Shown one piece after another: positions 25,651 to 37,553 of a stretch of DNA of 64,000 bases. The first letter of the stretch is position 1; every line of letters begins with the position of its first letter. The DNA comes from Bretschneidera sinensis (lineage: Eukaryota > Streptophyta > Magnoliopsida > Brassicales > Akaniaceae): positions 91,964,373 through 92,028,372 of the forward strand of contig CM043704.1 in NCBI GenBank assembly GCA_023935145.1. Reading direction: 5' to 3'. Below the pieces are notes generated by a model. It was not told the DNA's origin. It saw only the letters and a program-made list of their open reading frames with translations, and did not search any database. A program made the position numbers and the translations under genes.

Positions 25651-25719
25651 TGTTTCTCATGGTTGTACTTCAATGACCAAAACTGCTATTTTGTAATTAA
25701 TAAAGTGTCTACAGTTAAA

Positions 25720-26560
25720 ATTAGCCATGAGTCGAACCGAGTATTTGGAAACTCAGCTCAATTCACAGTCTTGATAGATTAACTGAGCTTAAGCAGAGTT
25801 GAAAACCTATGCTCGAGTTTGGCACTAGATTATTCTAGTTAGATCGAGTTCAATTCGATTATACTCGAGTTCAAAAAAAACTAAGCCCTAGACCGAATCA
25901 ATCTTAAGTTTGTGAGATTGATATTTTTTTTCAAAAACCGTTTTACCTTTCTCTCTTTTTTTTTTCTTTCCTGCTACAACCACCACCCTTAGTTATTTCT
26001 TCGGGACAGAATCAATCTCGGGTCTGTGGGATTGACCACTTTTTTCAAAAACCATTTTACCCCTCCCTTTTTCTTCTTCTTCCCTGCTACAACCACCACC
26101 CTCGGCCACCTCCCCTCTTCTCCCCTCCCGCTTGTCTCCTCCCTTCCTCCACCGCACCTCCCTTCTCCTCCTCCTCATTGCCCAGATCGTGTCTTGGGCC
26201 ACGTGCCGCCTCCCCCCCCTCATCTTCTTCCTCCCCTCTTCCTTCTCTTCCTCCTTCTTCACTAGATCATGGTCTCCCTCCTCCCCCTTCCTCTCTCCTT
26301 CCCTCCCCCCTCTTCCCCGTGCCTCCTCCTTCCCCTTTCTCTATGTTTCACAATACATCCAAAAAAAGAAAGAAACAAGAAAACTTTCATCCCTCTCTAT
26401 ATATATAATAAAAATATTTATAATAAAATATAAAATAATATTTTAATATTTTGATTTGTAATCCTATTTTAATCTCAATCTAATAATCTCATGAATCAAA
26501 TATAAAATTTAATAATTTCACTTTAATCCTCTTAATCCTAGCTCAATATAATTTTAGCCT
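25720..26560 (+). mobile_element. CT-rich repeat element, copy A of three
   Basis: A unit of roughly 110 bp with 'gaccgaatcaatct', a T run, 'caaaaaccgttttacc' and 'cctgctacaaccaccaccct' occurs twice in tandem (about 25890-25990 and 26005-26105). It then runs into 250 bp of almost pure pyrimidine ('ctcctcctc', 'ttcctcc') around the word 'cccagatcgtg'. Related elements in the opposite orientation lie at 42130-43095 and 45490-46440. The open frames here are compositional. A degenerate 'gagctcgagtt' type sequence (25720-25885) adjoins it. Confidence 0.55.
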
Positions 26561-27395
26561 TAATAAGTGTTTTCAGATATGAAAGTGTTAGACGAGGTGT
26601 TTTGTCTCTTGGTGTTGAGGCGTAAACCCTGAGGTATTGGGATGTAAGTTTTTTAAATATGTTGAGGCGTTTCAAAATTTTAATTAATTAAAATAATAAA
26701 AATAATTTTAATTAATTAATTTTTATCAAAGTTTAATATTTTACCAATTCTCTATAGTGTGATAATTATAATTTTATAAATATTAATATATATTTATATA
26801 TAAATTATATGAAATATAATTTATATTTTTATATTATTGTAATTTGTAAATGATTAATTAAATAATTTATAATTATTATTAAATTAAATAACAATATTAT
26901 ATATTTATTAAATATAATAATATCATAACAAAAATATTAATTTAATTATTAAAAAGAAACGTTAAAGCAGGACGGGACAGCTATTGCAATCAACGTACTG
27001 AGTACACAACTACTAACCAATACCGGCCTTCGTGCCTGTCCTTCAATTTCAAATAATTTAATTCCCACAAAGCCTACTATTAGTCCATCAAAACTATGGG
27101 TTTTTCCTATTTGTCCCCATTTCTTTTATTCTTAAATATTATTCTCACAATGACTCATTCTCCCCCTTTGTAAACTCCACTCCTCAACAGAAGAAAAATC
27201 CAATACTCATCGGAGATTTCAATTCAAAACAGCCCCAAAACCCATCGATAATGTCAACTTCTTATTTTCTCAAAAAATAGTTAATCATCAATTGCACTTG
27301 GATCTTAACATTCACTACTTGAAACTCAAATTAATCATAACTTACTATAGTCTTCCGTCTCGTTCTTGATATTTGGGTATCTTGGTAATTAGTCC
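26561..27395 (+). promoter_or_regulatory. AT-rich spacer and PKP4-like promoter region
   Basis: From 26650 to 26960 the sequence is nearly pure A/T. From about 26960 to 27395 the composition becomes normal and must include the promoter and 5' UTR of the pyruvate kinase gene. No single TATA box stands out. Confidence 0.35.
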
Positions 27396-30300
27396 ATGGC
27401 GGTTGCTAGTGATTCAATTCTTGCTCGTAATCTGATCATAGCTAAAAACCCAAATGTCAATCCAAAGAATTCAGTATTGGGTGAACAGAAATGTACTCAA
27501 CGACGGGTTTCTTGCAAAGGAAGCAAACCAAAAACTAAGCTGAGCACAAAAGTGAAAGCAGCATCCGAAGTAATTAGCCTCGAGGAAGTGAAGGGATTGG
27601 AAGGTAATTTGGGGTTAGATGTGGTGTATGAAAGGGAGCTGAGGGAAAAGGGGTTTCTGGGGATGAGGAAGACGAAGCTAGTGTGCACTATCGGGCCAGC
27701 TTGTTGCTCATTGGAGGATTTGGAGAAGTTGGCAATAGGAGGCATGAATGTGGCTAGGCTCAATATGTGTCACAACTCGAAGGAATGGCACCGTGACGTA
27801 ATCAGGTTGATCAAGAGGTTGAACAAGGAGAAGGGGTTTTGCGTTTCGGTCATGATTGATACTGAAGGTAGTCAGATTCATGTGCTTGATCATGGTGCTC
27901 CTTCCTCCGTCAAAACAGAGGTGAATTAGCTCTAACCCACTAATTTGTTTTGATTTTTAGTTTCAAATATTAGGAATGGCTCTTAATTAGGTAAAAAAAG
28001 AATATTTATGATGAATTAGAGTCATCTTATGTTGGTTTAAGTTTAGGATTGTCATTTTGTCGGAAGTAAAATGTAATTTAATTTGATGGGTTTTTCTTTT
28101 TATCACTGGGGTCATCAGGATGGTTCAATTTGGTTGTTTACTGCTCAAAAGTTCGAGGGTTCTCGTTCATTCACAGTTCAAGCAAACTATGAAGGTTTCT
28201 CTGAAGGTAGAGTGATTTGATACCGTGGAGGTTTCTCTGCTAATTGAGTAGAATATATTATTGTAGTTTGTTTTGAATGGAAATGGAAATTTTGACCAAT
28301 ATAATGTTCTATCTTGATAAAAATTAATGCTTGGCAGGTATTGAAGTTGGGGATGAACTTGTAATTGATGGTGGGATGGCAAGCTTTGAAGTGGTTGAAA
28401 AGATTGGGAACGATTTGCGTTGTAAGTGCACTGATCCTGGTATATTCCTACCACGAGCAAAATTCAGCTTTTGGAGAGATGGAAACCTTGTGAAGGGGAA
28501 TTATGAGCTCCCTACTCTGTCAGCAAAGGTTAATGTCATATGCTTTTATTCTTGCATTTAGACATTGCTTCTGATTTTAACATTAGGAGATCCCTTGGTT
28601 CATGGATTCTAGTGAATAGTGATCAGATATTGTTATGCGCTTTTCAGAATATATAACATTATCAACAATGTCATTAATTAAATAGATTTTACGTTACGTA
28701 CAATATACGGCACTCTTTCAAGTATCTTGCATTTTATAAAATGTGTTGTTTCTCAGAGAAAGTCTCACTTTAAAATTATGAGTGACAGGTTCAAAATGTA
28801 ATCTGTCTAACAGTACACTTCTATATGAAAATGTATAATACCAACCATAATAGCGACTCCTTTTGATGTGCATGAACTGATATCATCTGATACACAGGAT
28901 TGGGCTGACATAGAGTTTGGAATTTCCGAAGGTGTGGATTTCATAGCCATGTCCTTCGTAAATGATGCTGATTCTGTCAGGCATCTGAAGGACTACCTCT
29001 TTTCCAAATCAGCCAAGTAAGCAAGTACACATTCACCAAATAAACATCCAAATTAGTTTCTCTTGTGATGCAGTTTTCGTTTTTCAAATAACATGATGAG
29101 TTCTCTTGAATAATTTGACATATCACTACTTAGTGCCTAATGTTAACAGGACAGTGTGAATTACAACTTAAACTTTCATCGTTTTGTTTCTTCTAATGAT
29201 ATGATATGAGGCACCGTATTCCATACTTAGATGTTGATGTGATCTACTTTGGTCATGGTATCACTTGCCTGCATAGAAATGATGAAACAATGTTTTTATT
29301 ATTGCTCTCTAGCAGCGTGGAAGCGCCTTAAGTAGTTGTTTAGGCTGTTATGTTCTTTTTGTACCCTGTAATTTACTGGCTGTAGATCACAGTAACAATC
29401 CAAAACAGCCATCACGACTTTGTCTAGGCTTTCCAAGTTGGCTGGTATAAGACTTTAAGCATACTCCTTCAGTTGGGGAGTAAATGCACCTGGGAATAAT
29501 TTCGTATCAAAATGAATATTCAGCAGAAAATTTCCATACTGGATGCCCCACTATTTCGTGATGTAAAATTGAGGGCTTTGGTTCTAGTTGTTGGATGGGA
29601 TGCTAGCTAGATAAGTTGGAAACTTGGAATCCTTTACATACAAAATGAAATGAATTGCTCAATGAACCTTGAATTTACATTCAAAGAGGAATTGTCCTTG
29701 CTTATTTATTGGTTATAGTCCTATGTGTCACCTATAATCCTCAGCAACTTCAAATGGACCACACTAAAACCAAGATATTACCTCTATATTGAATCCTCAA
29801 CTGGGCTGAAGTTGTCTCTAGGTATCTTCTGGAATGCTAAATATGAAAAATGCAAGTCACTGTCATTTGCAGATCTATTAGAGTATTAGCAAAGATTGAG
29901 AGCTTGGAGTCTCTTCAGAGGTTGGAAGAAATTGTAGGGGCATCCGACGGGATCATGGTGGCTCGGGGTGACCTTGGAGTAGAAATCCCACTTGAACAGA
30001 TTCCAACAGTCCAAGAGGAAATAACCTATGTTTGCAGGCAACTAAACAAGCCAGTAATTATTGCTTCTCAACTTCTCGAGTCAATGATTGAATATCCAAC
30101 TCCAACACGTGCTGAGGTAGTACAATATTATAACTACCACTAATAATAATGTTACCTTGGTTGGCCGTAGAACCTTTCTTTATAATAACTGTTTTATTTG
30201 ATGCAATCAGGTAGCAGATGTTTCTGAAGCAGTTCGACAATATGCAGATGCCTTGATGTTGTCTGGTGAGTCAGCAATTGGGTCTTTTGGACAGAAGGCT

Positions 30301-31079
30301 CTTTCTGTGTTGCAAATGGTCAGCAGTCGAATGGAACTATGGAGCCGTGAGGAAAATAGACAAATTCTTCTTAGTCAGTGTCCACTTGGAGTATCATTGC
30401 CAGAACGCATTGCTGAGCAGATTTGCAATTGTGCTGTTGAAATGGGTAACTTCTATTTTACTTCATTTATCATCTAAAATTCTGCTTTTAGCAAGTGCCT
30501 TTAAATATACCAACCTCAAGTTTAAACTTATTTATACAATCTTGTCAAGACAGTGCCATTGAGTTTGATAAGAAATGTCTCACTCTCAATCTAGAAACAC
30601 GATACTTCATCCGTATTACATTAGTGGTGGATTCTGTTGTGCAGGGTAAAAACCTGACAACTGAAATGAACAATATTCTTACAGCAACAGAACATGAAAC
30701 AAATCTGGAAATTATAACTTAAATTTAATTCCTTTGTTCTTTATCTGCAGCTAACAACCTTGGCGTGGATGCCATTTTTGTGTACACAAAACATGGATAT
30801 ATGGCATCGCTTCTATCTCGCAACCGTCCATACCCTCCCATATTTGCATTTACAAACGACAAAAGCACTCAGATGGCTCTTAATTTGCAGTGGGGAGTTA
30901 TTCCCCTCTTCATTGATTTGTCAACTGACATGGAAGCTAACATCTCGAGAACCATTGATCTTGTAAAAACAAAGGGGGTATTGAAACAAGGAGATACTTT
31001 TTTGGTGGTCTCAGATTTATCTCCAACTTACGCAACCCCAACAGCGTTCCAATCAGTTCAGGTGAAGACCATTGTCTAG
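27396..31079 (+). CDS. Plastidial A-type pyruvate kinase, PKP4-like
   Basis: Pyruvate kinase converts phosphoenolpyruvate and ADP to pyruvate and ATP; plastid forms feed fatty-acid synthesis. Exons: 27396-27920, 28119-28206, 28338-28528, 28898-29016, 29873-30116, 30211-30445 and 30751-31079 (576 aa). All are GT-AG and in frame. The N-terminal 85 residues are basic and Ser/Thr-rich, as expected of a transit peptide. Core marks are [24 protein letters not shown] (R121, N123), the KIES catalytic lysine (K315), E317 and D341 of [12 protein letters not shown], and [20 protein letters not shown]. The usual DTKGPEIR is DTEGSQIH here, and MLSGETA is MLSGESA. The [14 protein letters not shown] and [26 protein letters not shown] stretches recall Arabidopsis At3g49160 (PKP4) more than PKP1; this is from memory. 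Activity as a lone subunit is uncertain. Confidence 0.93.
29017..29872 (+). other. Intron 4 of the pyruvate kinase gene
   Basis: An 856-bp intron with GT-AG borders that splits the codon of Lys308. Nothing beyond ordinary intronic sequence was seen. Confidence 0.8.
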
Positions 31080-31649
31080 AAGGGTATATACCTTCAAGCA
31101 AAAAGTAATCTTTGGAGTCCAAGGGAAGAGGATGCCTTGTGCAATAGAAAATTTTATGTATGGTTCTTGTTCTTATTCCACTAAGCTGATTGAGTGATGA
31201 ACACAAAAGTATAGCTTTAAATGATTAGATTTTGTTTCATTTATTCTCTAAGCTAATGCATGCTAATTACATGTAGATTAAAATGCTTTGAAGTTGGATT
31301 CATAGTAGATCATGCGATTTAGAGAATATTTGCGACAAAAAAAAAATCATCTGAAGAAGAAAAAACAGTATTGAGTACTGATGAAAAATTTCTCATACAC
31401 ACGTGCCGTGACCAACTTGTACAAAGTTGTTGTAACTTAGAAACTAATATCTTTGGTTGGAATCTGATGATTGATTGATTGATTGGAAGTATCTGTTTTG
31501 TGCAGCAATTGAAACTTGCAAGTATCTCTTTTTTTCAATAATTTTTCAATAATTCCAAGTTGTGGCCCAACAGGTAAAGACATATTTTTCAATAATTCCA
31601 AGATTTTAGCTGTGTTAAAGCCTTCTTGCGTGTATAAATTTTTTGGCTT

Positions 31650-32010
31650 AATTGTTAAATTTTTTTTAAGTTTATAGTTAAGTATCAGTTTATTTAATTC
31701 GGAACAATTCAATTCATTGGTTTGATTTCAGTAAAAATAATTATCGAAAAACTTAATATATTTATTAATTTATCACATCAGATGATTAAGATTATAAAAA
31801 AACATTAATATATTTGTCATTTGGTGTGGTAAGTTAACAAATATATTAAGTTTTTTAAAAATTTTTTGTCTAAATTTTTCCTTAATCAGATCAATGAGTT
31901 AAATTTTTTCAAGTTGACAAAATCAATAGTTAAATTGCGCCTCTTGAAATTCAAAGGATAAACTGTTATTTAATTATAAACTTAGAAAAATTTTATAATT
32001 AAACCAAAAA
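31650..32010. mobile_element. Foldback element 1 (long inverted repeats)
   Basis: The left arm (about 31650-31790) and the right arm (about 31820-32010) are imperfect reverse complements. 'aagtttatagttaa', 'cattggtttgatt' and 'aaacttaatatatttattaa' on the left answer 'taattataaactta', 'aatcagatcaatga' and 'aacaaatatattaagttt' on the right. There is no coding capacity. It is the same family as 32420-32795. Confidence 0.65.
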
Positions 32011-32419
32011 ATTTATTTTACTGCGTTCCAAAGAAAAAGAAAAGAATTTTAATCTATTAAGGATTTGTGTTAATCAATGGCTTTTAGATCTACTTATACC
32101 TTGTTTCTTAGTAATGGAAGGAAAAGTGATAAAATTATTGGTTCTTTCTTACGATAACTTCACCCTTTTTTTTTAATCAAGTGGTATTTAATATATTGAA
32201 GAAGAATATGAAACTAGGGGACCATGATATAAAAAAAAAATGAATCACGTGACTAGAAAGAGTCCAATGTGACTGCAGCATGATCATATCCAATCCACCT
32301 GATCCTCTTATGTGTAGTATATTTTTCAAAGGCTTTTATTTTAGAAAATTAAAACTAATTTTACACCCTTTTGATCCCATTATATTTTTCTTGATTTTTT
32401 TATTTATTTCAATTGAGAT

Positions 32420-32795
32420 AATTAATTCCAAAAAAAAACTTAATTACAAAATTCTCCAAGTAACATTTGCTCTTAGTTTTCAACGTAACAATTTAACCTT
32501 TAATTTTATCAATTACGTGCAATTTAAACCATTGATTTGATTCCGGTAAAATTTCGACCATATAAAGAGACGCGTTTGATTTTTTTTTGGTTACACGTGC
32601 AATAAGGTAATTAATTATTTGAAGTGGTAAGTTAACAAATATATTAAGTTGTTTAGTAATATTTTGATCGGAATCAAACCAATGATTTGAATTGCTTCAA
32701 ATTAACAAAATCGGATGTTATATTATCCCGTTTGAAAATTGAGAGGACAAATTACTACTTAACTCTAACCTGAAGAGAATTTTAAAATTAAGTCT
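32420..32795. mobile_element. Foldback element 2, same family
   Basis: Inverted arms again carry 'ttaaaccattgatttgattccggtaaaa' type sequence on the left and 'gatcggaatcaaaccaatgattt' on the right. The inner 'gtggtaagttaacaaatatattaag' is shared with element 1. Two copies lie about 400 bp apart in the spacer before the next gene. Confidence 0.65.
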
Positions 32796-32993
32796 ATGTT
32801 TTAAATTATGTCTATTCATTCATTTTTTTTATTGAAATGATATTATAAATAAATCGAACAAATAACTTAACCACGTTAAAAATCAAACTTATGATTTTGT
32901 AGAATTATGGTCTCAACTTTAACCCTAATTTTTTTCTTCAAAGAAAAACACCCCTTGATTACATACTCAAAACGGTGCAGTGGAGACGCATAC

Positions 32994-32999
32994 GACGTC
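32994..32999. promoter_or_regulatory. GACGTC bZIP-type core in the promoter of the membrane-protein gene
   Basis: The palindrome GACGTC sits in 'acgacgtcacc', about 220 bases before the start codon at 33221, in a stretch of higher GC than the flanks. ACGT cores of this type are bound by plant bZIP factors. Whether this one is used is not shown by sequence alone. Confidence 0.3.
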
Positions 33000-33220
33000 A
33001 CCACTCTTTTAACTGCAACTTCTAGCCACACACACTAACCAATCTCCCGCGCATTTTAGTAAGTAAGGCATTGTTATTCTAAAATACGCTCACTCGGTTA
33101 CACTTATAACCGTAACCCGACCTCTTGCCACCAAATATTCCCGGATTTTTTTTATTTTGTTTTGCAAATAAATTTCTCTACTAATTAATGCGAAATATCG
33201 CAAGTAAAAATAAGCAATTA

Positions 33221-36200
33221 ATGGCTTCTTCACAGATTTTGAAATCCACGTTGTGTCCTGTTTCCGTTTCCCAGTCCAAATTTACCGGAAAATCGTACTG
33301 GATTTTCTCGGCATCAGATTCCAGGAAAAGGATTCTCAGGTTGAGAAGTTGTAGGGGCTCAAGGAATTCTGCTTGCAGAAGGTTCAGGGTTTGGTGTGCA
33401 GTTCAAGAAGGTGATAACCAAGGCAATAGTACGTCTTTCTTTCTTTTTTGTCTTCTCGAATATTTGTATGATTTTATTTTCGAAATGTTTTACTAATAAA
33501 TTTTTTGGTTTTATAACTTATTTGCTATCAGTTAATGGCTTGAAAAGAACTTTCTCTTGTATGAATTAGATTCTGATATAAAGAGCAATAGTGGGAAATC
33601 GATTTATTGGAAGCTTCGGTAGAGGGAAATTCTAGGATATTTAGCTTCACTTTTGCAACTGATAGCTGAAATTATGGAAATGATTGCTGGAAAAATGTAA
33701 AAATAATTCTATAAAACATGGGAATAACATAAAAGAGAGAAACTAAAACGAAAATCTCAATTTAAGATTTTTAAATTTATTTTTCCTGTTATTCAACTTG
33801 CTGGACAGATAAAATGGAACGGAATTATAGTTCAATACTCAAATTGTAGGAAGTAGTTGTTAATATAATTAAGAATAGAAATGTATAGGTTAATGGGAAA
33901 TGGCTTTTTCCTTTCAGCGTGAAAAAAAAAAAATGAACGATCCCTTTTGAATGAAATGAAATGAGGAAACCATTTCATTTTCAAATGAATTTCAATAAAG
34001 AATTCATTTGGAAATGACTTCCATTGTTTGTCTCACTTATTTCAAATTGTAGATTTCAATTTTTGAATTATCATGTTTAAAATAAATCAATAATTAAATT
34101 CAGTTTCCCCTTCGCATCAAAATATATGTAAATAATTACTATTTAATTAAAAGCAAAAGATTACTTATAAAATATTTTTGAGCAACCTATTTTAAACATA
34201 CCATATGGCCTAATATTCACTCATGATTCAGCTAAAAAAGAGTGCAAATTCTAACAATCTATTGCATGTTTTTTTAAACAAATCATATGCCCTGACTAAC
34301 ATTTCAATATTTATAGCTGAGGGCATGTTATATATGTTGCTTTATGCTAGTTTCAAAAGCATCTTTAATAATCTTGACTCTATCTTATGCTTATCTTTTT
34401 TCTCCATTTGCAACTGTTTGAGAAAACATTAAGCTTCTCAAGATATTCAGTTCTGAATCTTCTATTCACGTCTTGATAACCCTATCTGGAATTCTACTCA
34501 AGTAGATTGTTCCTTCTCTTAAAAAGGAAATGGTTGCTTCTGTATCTGGTGCCTCATGTCACATATGTTTTCCCAGGTGAAGAACCTCCCGAGTCATTAT
34601 TCATGAAGGAATTGAAGAAAAGGGGTATGACTCCCACTTCGTTGCTTGAAGATGTCAAATGGAGTAACTATGAAGTGGATGATGAGATAAAGGTCGGTGA
34701 ACAAGATAGAGGTTTCCCCAAAAGAAATGCAGTCTCAACTGATTTTGATAAAAGCTTATCTAATCAAAGGGAACGCTCAATGGCATTGAACAGTGAAGGC
34801 CTTGAGGTTGACATATCTTCTTTTACTCACTGATTTATATTAGTTTTAGCTCAAATATTTAATATGTGGTACCTTGTGAGTAAAACTTAAAGATTCATCA
34901 TTTTAGCTATGTTAACTTCAATATTTATAAACTCAGAAAGCATAATATATGTGGAATGATTTCCTTAATATTTCTTTTTTCTTTCATGTTTACTTGTAAT
35001 TAGTCTTGATTTTTAATTCAATTTATGCATTTTCTCACTTATTCGACACTGACCATTTGTTACCCAGCTATATTATCTTTAAGCAAAGCAAGATTTCCCT
35101 TCCTCCCAAAAAAACAGAAGATGTTGGCCTTCTGCTTAGAGTTAAAACTGTTAATCCAAATATATTTTGAAGAGAAACAATGAAATTTTGAATTACTAAC
35201 AAACAAATATTACAAAGTACAAACCACTTCTCCAGATCTCAACTATAAATTTCATTTCCATCTATGCCACTTACACACTCCATTCCCTCTAAATGCTGTC
35301 TGCAAAAAAAGCTTCTCCGTATGTAGTTTTTGTAAACATTGCGTTAGTAGCTTTGTTTTATTTATTTTATTTAAAGCTTATGCTCCTGCATCACATCTTT
35401 TAATATATTTCTAAGCTGTGGTAAATCTCTTTAGTTACCATTATAATTTACTTGCACATGTATTATAGGATCAGCTCAGTGACCATTAATGCTTATTTAA
35501 ATTAGAATAATCGAGTTTAATCGTATAACAGTAAGTTTAACTCAGAAGTTCACTTACAGTTTCACATGCGATATAATTTTATTCAGGTGTAGTTTATTGG
35601 AAAAAAAGGAAAGGAAAAAATTAACTTTCTAGCATATTAAAGACAACGTTCAAATTACATTTTCTTTTTGACAATCAAATTATGTTTCTTGACAGAGCAA
35701 GGTAGAGTTGCATGACTACCCTCTTTGACCTCTTCCTATGTAGTCATTTTAAAGTTCTTTTCTTTCTTTTTTTTTAATATTATTTCTGGTTGAATAGTTT
35801 CTTATTTCTTTGATGTTTGCTTTTTGTTTGTGCCCATCTGAGTGCATGCAAAAGAATATGGACTTAACATTTTCGTTTGTTTTAGGGATTAATCCCTCGT
35901 GCTAAAGTTTTGCTGACAATTGGAGGAACATCCTTCGTGGGATTTTGGCCACTGATAGTCTTAACTGTGTCATTCTTTTCTGCTCTCTACCTTGTAAGCC
36001 CAATTTCCTATCTTTGATGCATTAAGTGCTTTTAAATTGTTTTAATCAGCCAGACACTTGTTATGGATCAGAGCAGATATTTTAGATTTTGCATGTGACA
36101 CATATACTACAGTTCTTGTTTGGTAGGCTGTCATTTAATGGGGTCAGAGCTATAAATTTGAATGTTACTGTTTCTATTGTGAAAAGCCTTTAGTTCAACT

Positions 36201-37553
36201 GACTGAGTGACATCGCAGTCAAATGGGTGGTTAAGGATCATAGGCATTATGGGATATAGGTTCTTCTTTCATTTGACCAAAAGAGAGAAAAGCTGTTGAT
36301 TGAGTTTAAATGCAGGGTTTGAGTGTAGTATATTTCTGGTTGCTGTTATCCTAAATACGTATCATCGAGTCTGATAGGTTTATCATTTTATTTTACAAAA
36401 ATAAGTAATATATGTGCATTTCTCGAAATTTCAAAGTGTAGATTGGCTAGTTGAGCATAGCAGTTCAATTAAGCTTGTTTATGGGGAAAGTAAGAACAAT
36501 AAAAAGAAGATCCTAGAAACAGAAAATAAAGTTTGCAGAGACTATATCAGCTCCAGTAGCCCGCGATAAAGAATGCTCAGTCAGCTGGTTTTTAGATTTC
36601 AGGAAAGTAATCAAATGCGCAGAAAAAGAAATTGCATTATGGACATCCTTTAAAAGATTTGAAAAAGTTATTTGATTAGATTGGCAAGGGTGAGGGGTTT
36701 TTATGATTCAGTTCTTTATTAATCTCTGTTTTCACTATACATGAGGACCATATCTGTGCAAAAGTGCATGCAGAGTATGTATATTACCTTTTGGTTAAAT
36801 TGCATTGACTGTCATTGAAATTTTAGTGTATAGCGTATTGCACTTAAATCTTTGAAGTTTTAATATGGCCAATTGGGTCCCTTTCAATTTGTGGCGATAT
36901 AGTCACTAAGTATATCACTTATAGCAGAAGGTTCAAATACTTTATAGCAGGCTAAAAGACAGTGAAAGTTCAGGGATCCAATTGCCAAAATTAAAACTCT
37001 AAGGATTTAAGTGTAATGTGCTAAAACTTGAGGGACTGCTGATGCAGTTAACCCTTTCCATTCTTTTTCCCCCTGATCTATTGTATGATAGTTAAGACAT
37101 TTGCTTCCCAAATTTATGTTTTCCTGTTTACTAGCAGAGTTGTAGGAAAGCTTTTAGGAGAATGTTCAAACTTAAATTTGTAGTTCATGCAAATTTACTT
37201 AAAACAATTTTGTAACCAGTTTTGGCCTTACTCTTATATGCTTTTTTTTTTATAAGTACTCTTATATTCTTTTTCAAGTTTTAATTTGCTAATCCTTTCT
37301 GCTTGTTATGGATGCATGTGAGTGAGCAAGCGATCATTAGTCCTTTATGTTTTGTTTTATTATTATTATTATTATTATGTTTTGCCTTATGGAAGCTAGT
37401 TGTTGATCCTTTTCCTTTTCTCTTGGACAGTATTTTGGACCAGCTTTTGTACACGATGGAACCGAGACTTCAATTTCACCTCCGCAGTATGTTGATCCGT
37501 ATGCTCTACTGGAAGATGAAAGGATATCTCAAATAGCCCCTCGTGTAAAGTGA
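33221..37553 (+). CDS. Predicted chloroplast single-span membrane protein, function unknown
   Basis: Exons 33221-33428, 34577-34806, 35886-35993 and 37431-37553 give 222 aa. An upstream in-frame ATG at 33188 exists, but 33221 (aatggcttct) has the better plant context and begins a typical transit peptide: Ser/Arg-rich, no acidic residues for over 60 residues. The mature part begins near EEPPESLFMKELKKRGMTP (residues 71-89), followed by a charged, poorly structured stretch. Residues 147-188 read GLIPRAK, then about 28 hydrophobic residues (153-182, one transmembrane helix), then YFGPAFVHDG. The tail PPQYVDPYALLEDERISQ is acidic. I recognise the pattern as a conserved plant chloroplast protein but know of no assigned role. 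It converges on alpha-tubulin. Confidence 0.85.
33429..34576 (+). other. Intron 1 of the membrane-protein gene
   Basis: AT-rich intron. Around 33930-34060 are words such as 'ttcaaatgaattt' and 'gaattcatttgga' that also dominate the right end of the window (62800-63620), so a related nonautonomous element may have inserted here. Confidence 0.5.
36793..37053. mobile_element. MITE with long terminal inverted repeats, in intron 3
   Basis: The left end 'ggttaaattgcattgactgt' answers the right end 'cagtccct' to 'gcagttaacc' in reverse complement. The arms continue inward with 'gcacttaaatctttgaagtttt' against 'aaaactctaaggatttaagtgt', and 'ccaattgggtccct' against 'agggatccaattg'. The arms are about 100-115 bp and the whole is about 260 bp. 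The flanks read 'ctttt' and 'ctttc', a possible 5-bp target duplication. There is no coding capacity. Confidence 0.8.

Noticed and set aside
26026..26446. Frames of about 80-105 codons in the CT-rich tract
   Set aside because: Same simple-sequence cause; no start context or family likeness.
32280..32540. 86-codon hydrophobic plus-strand frame
   Set aside because: AT-rich spacer frame that runs into foldback element 2; Phe/Ile-rich only through composition.
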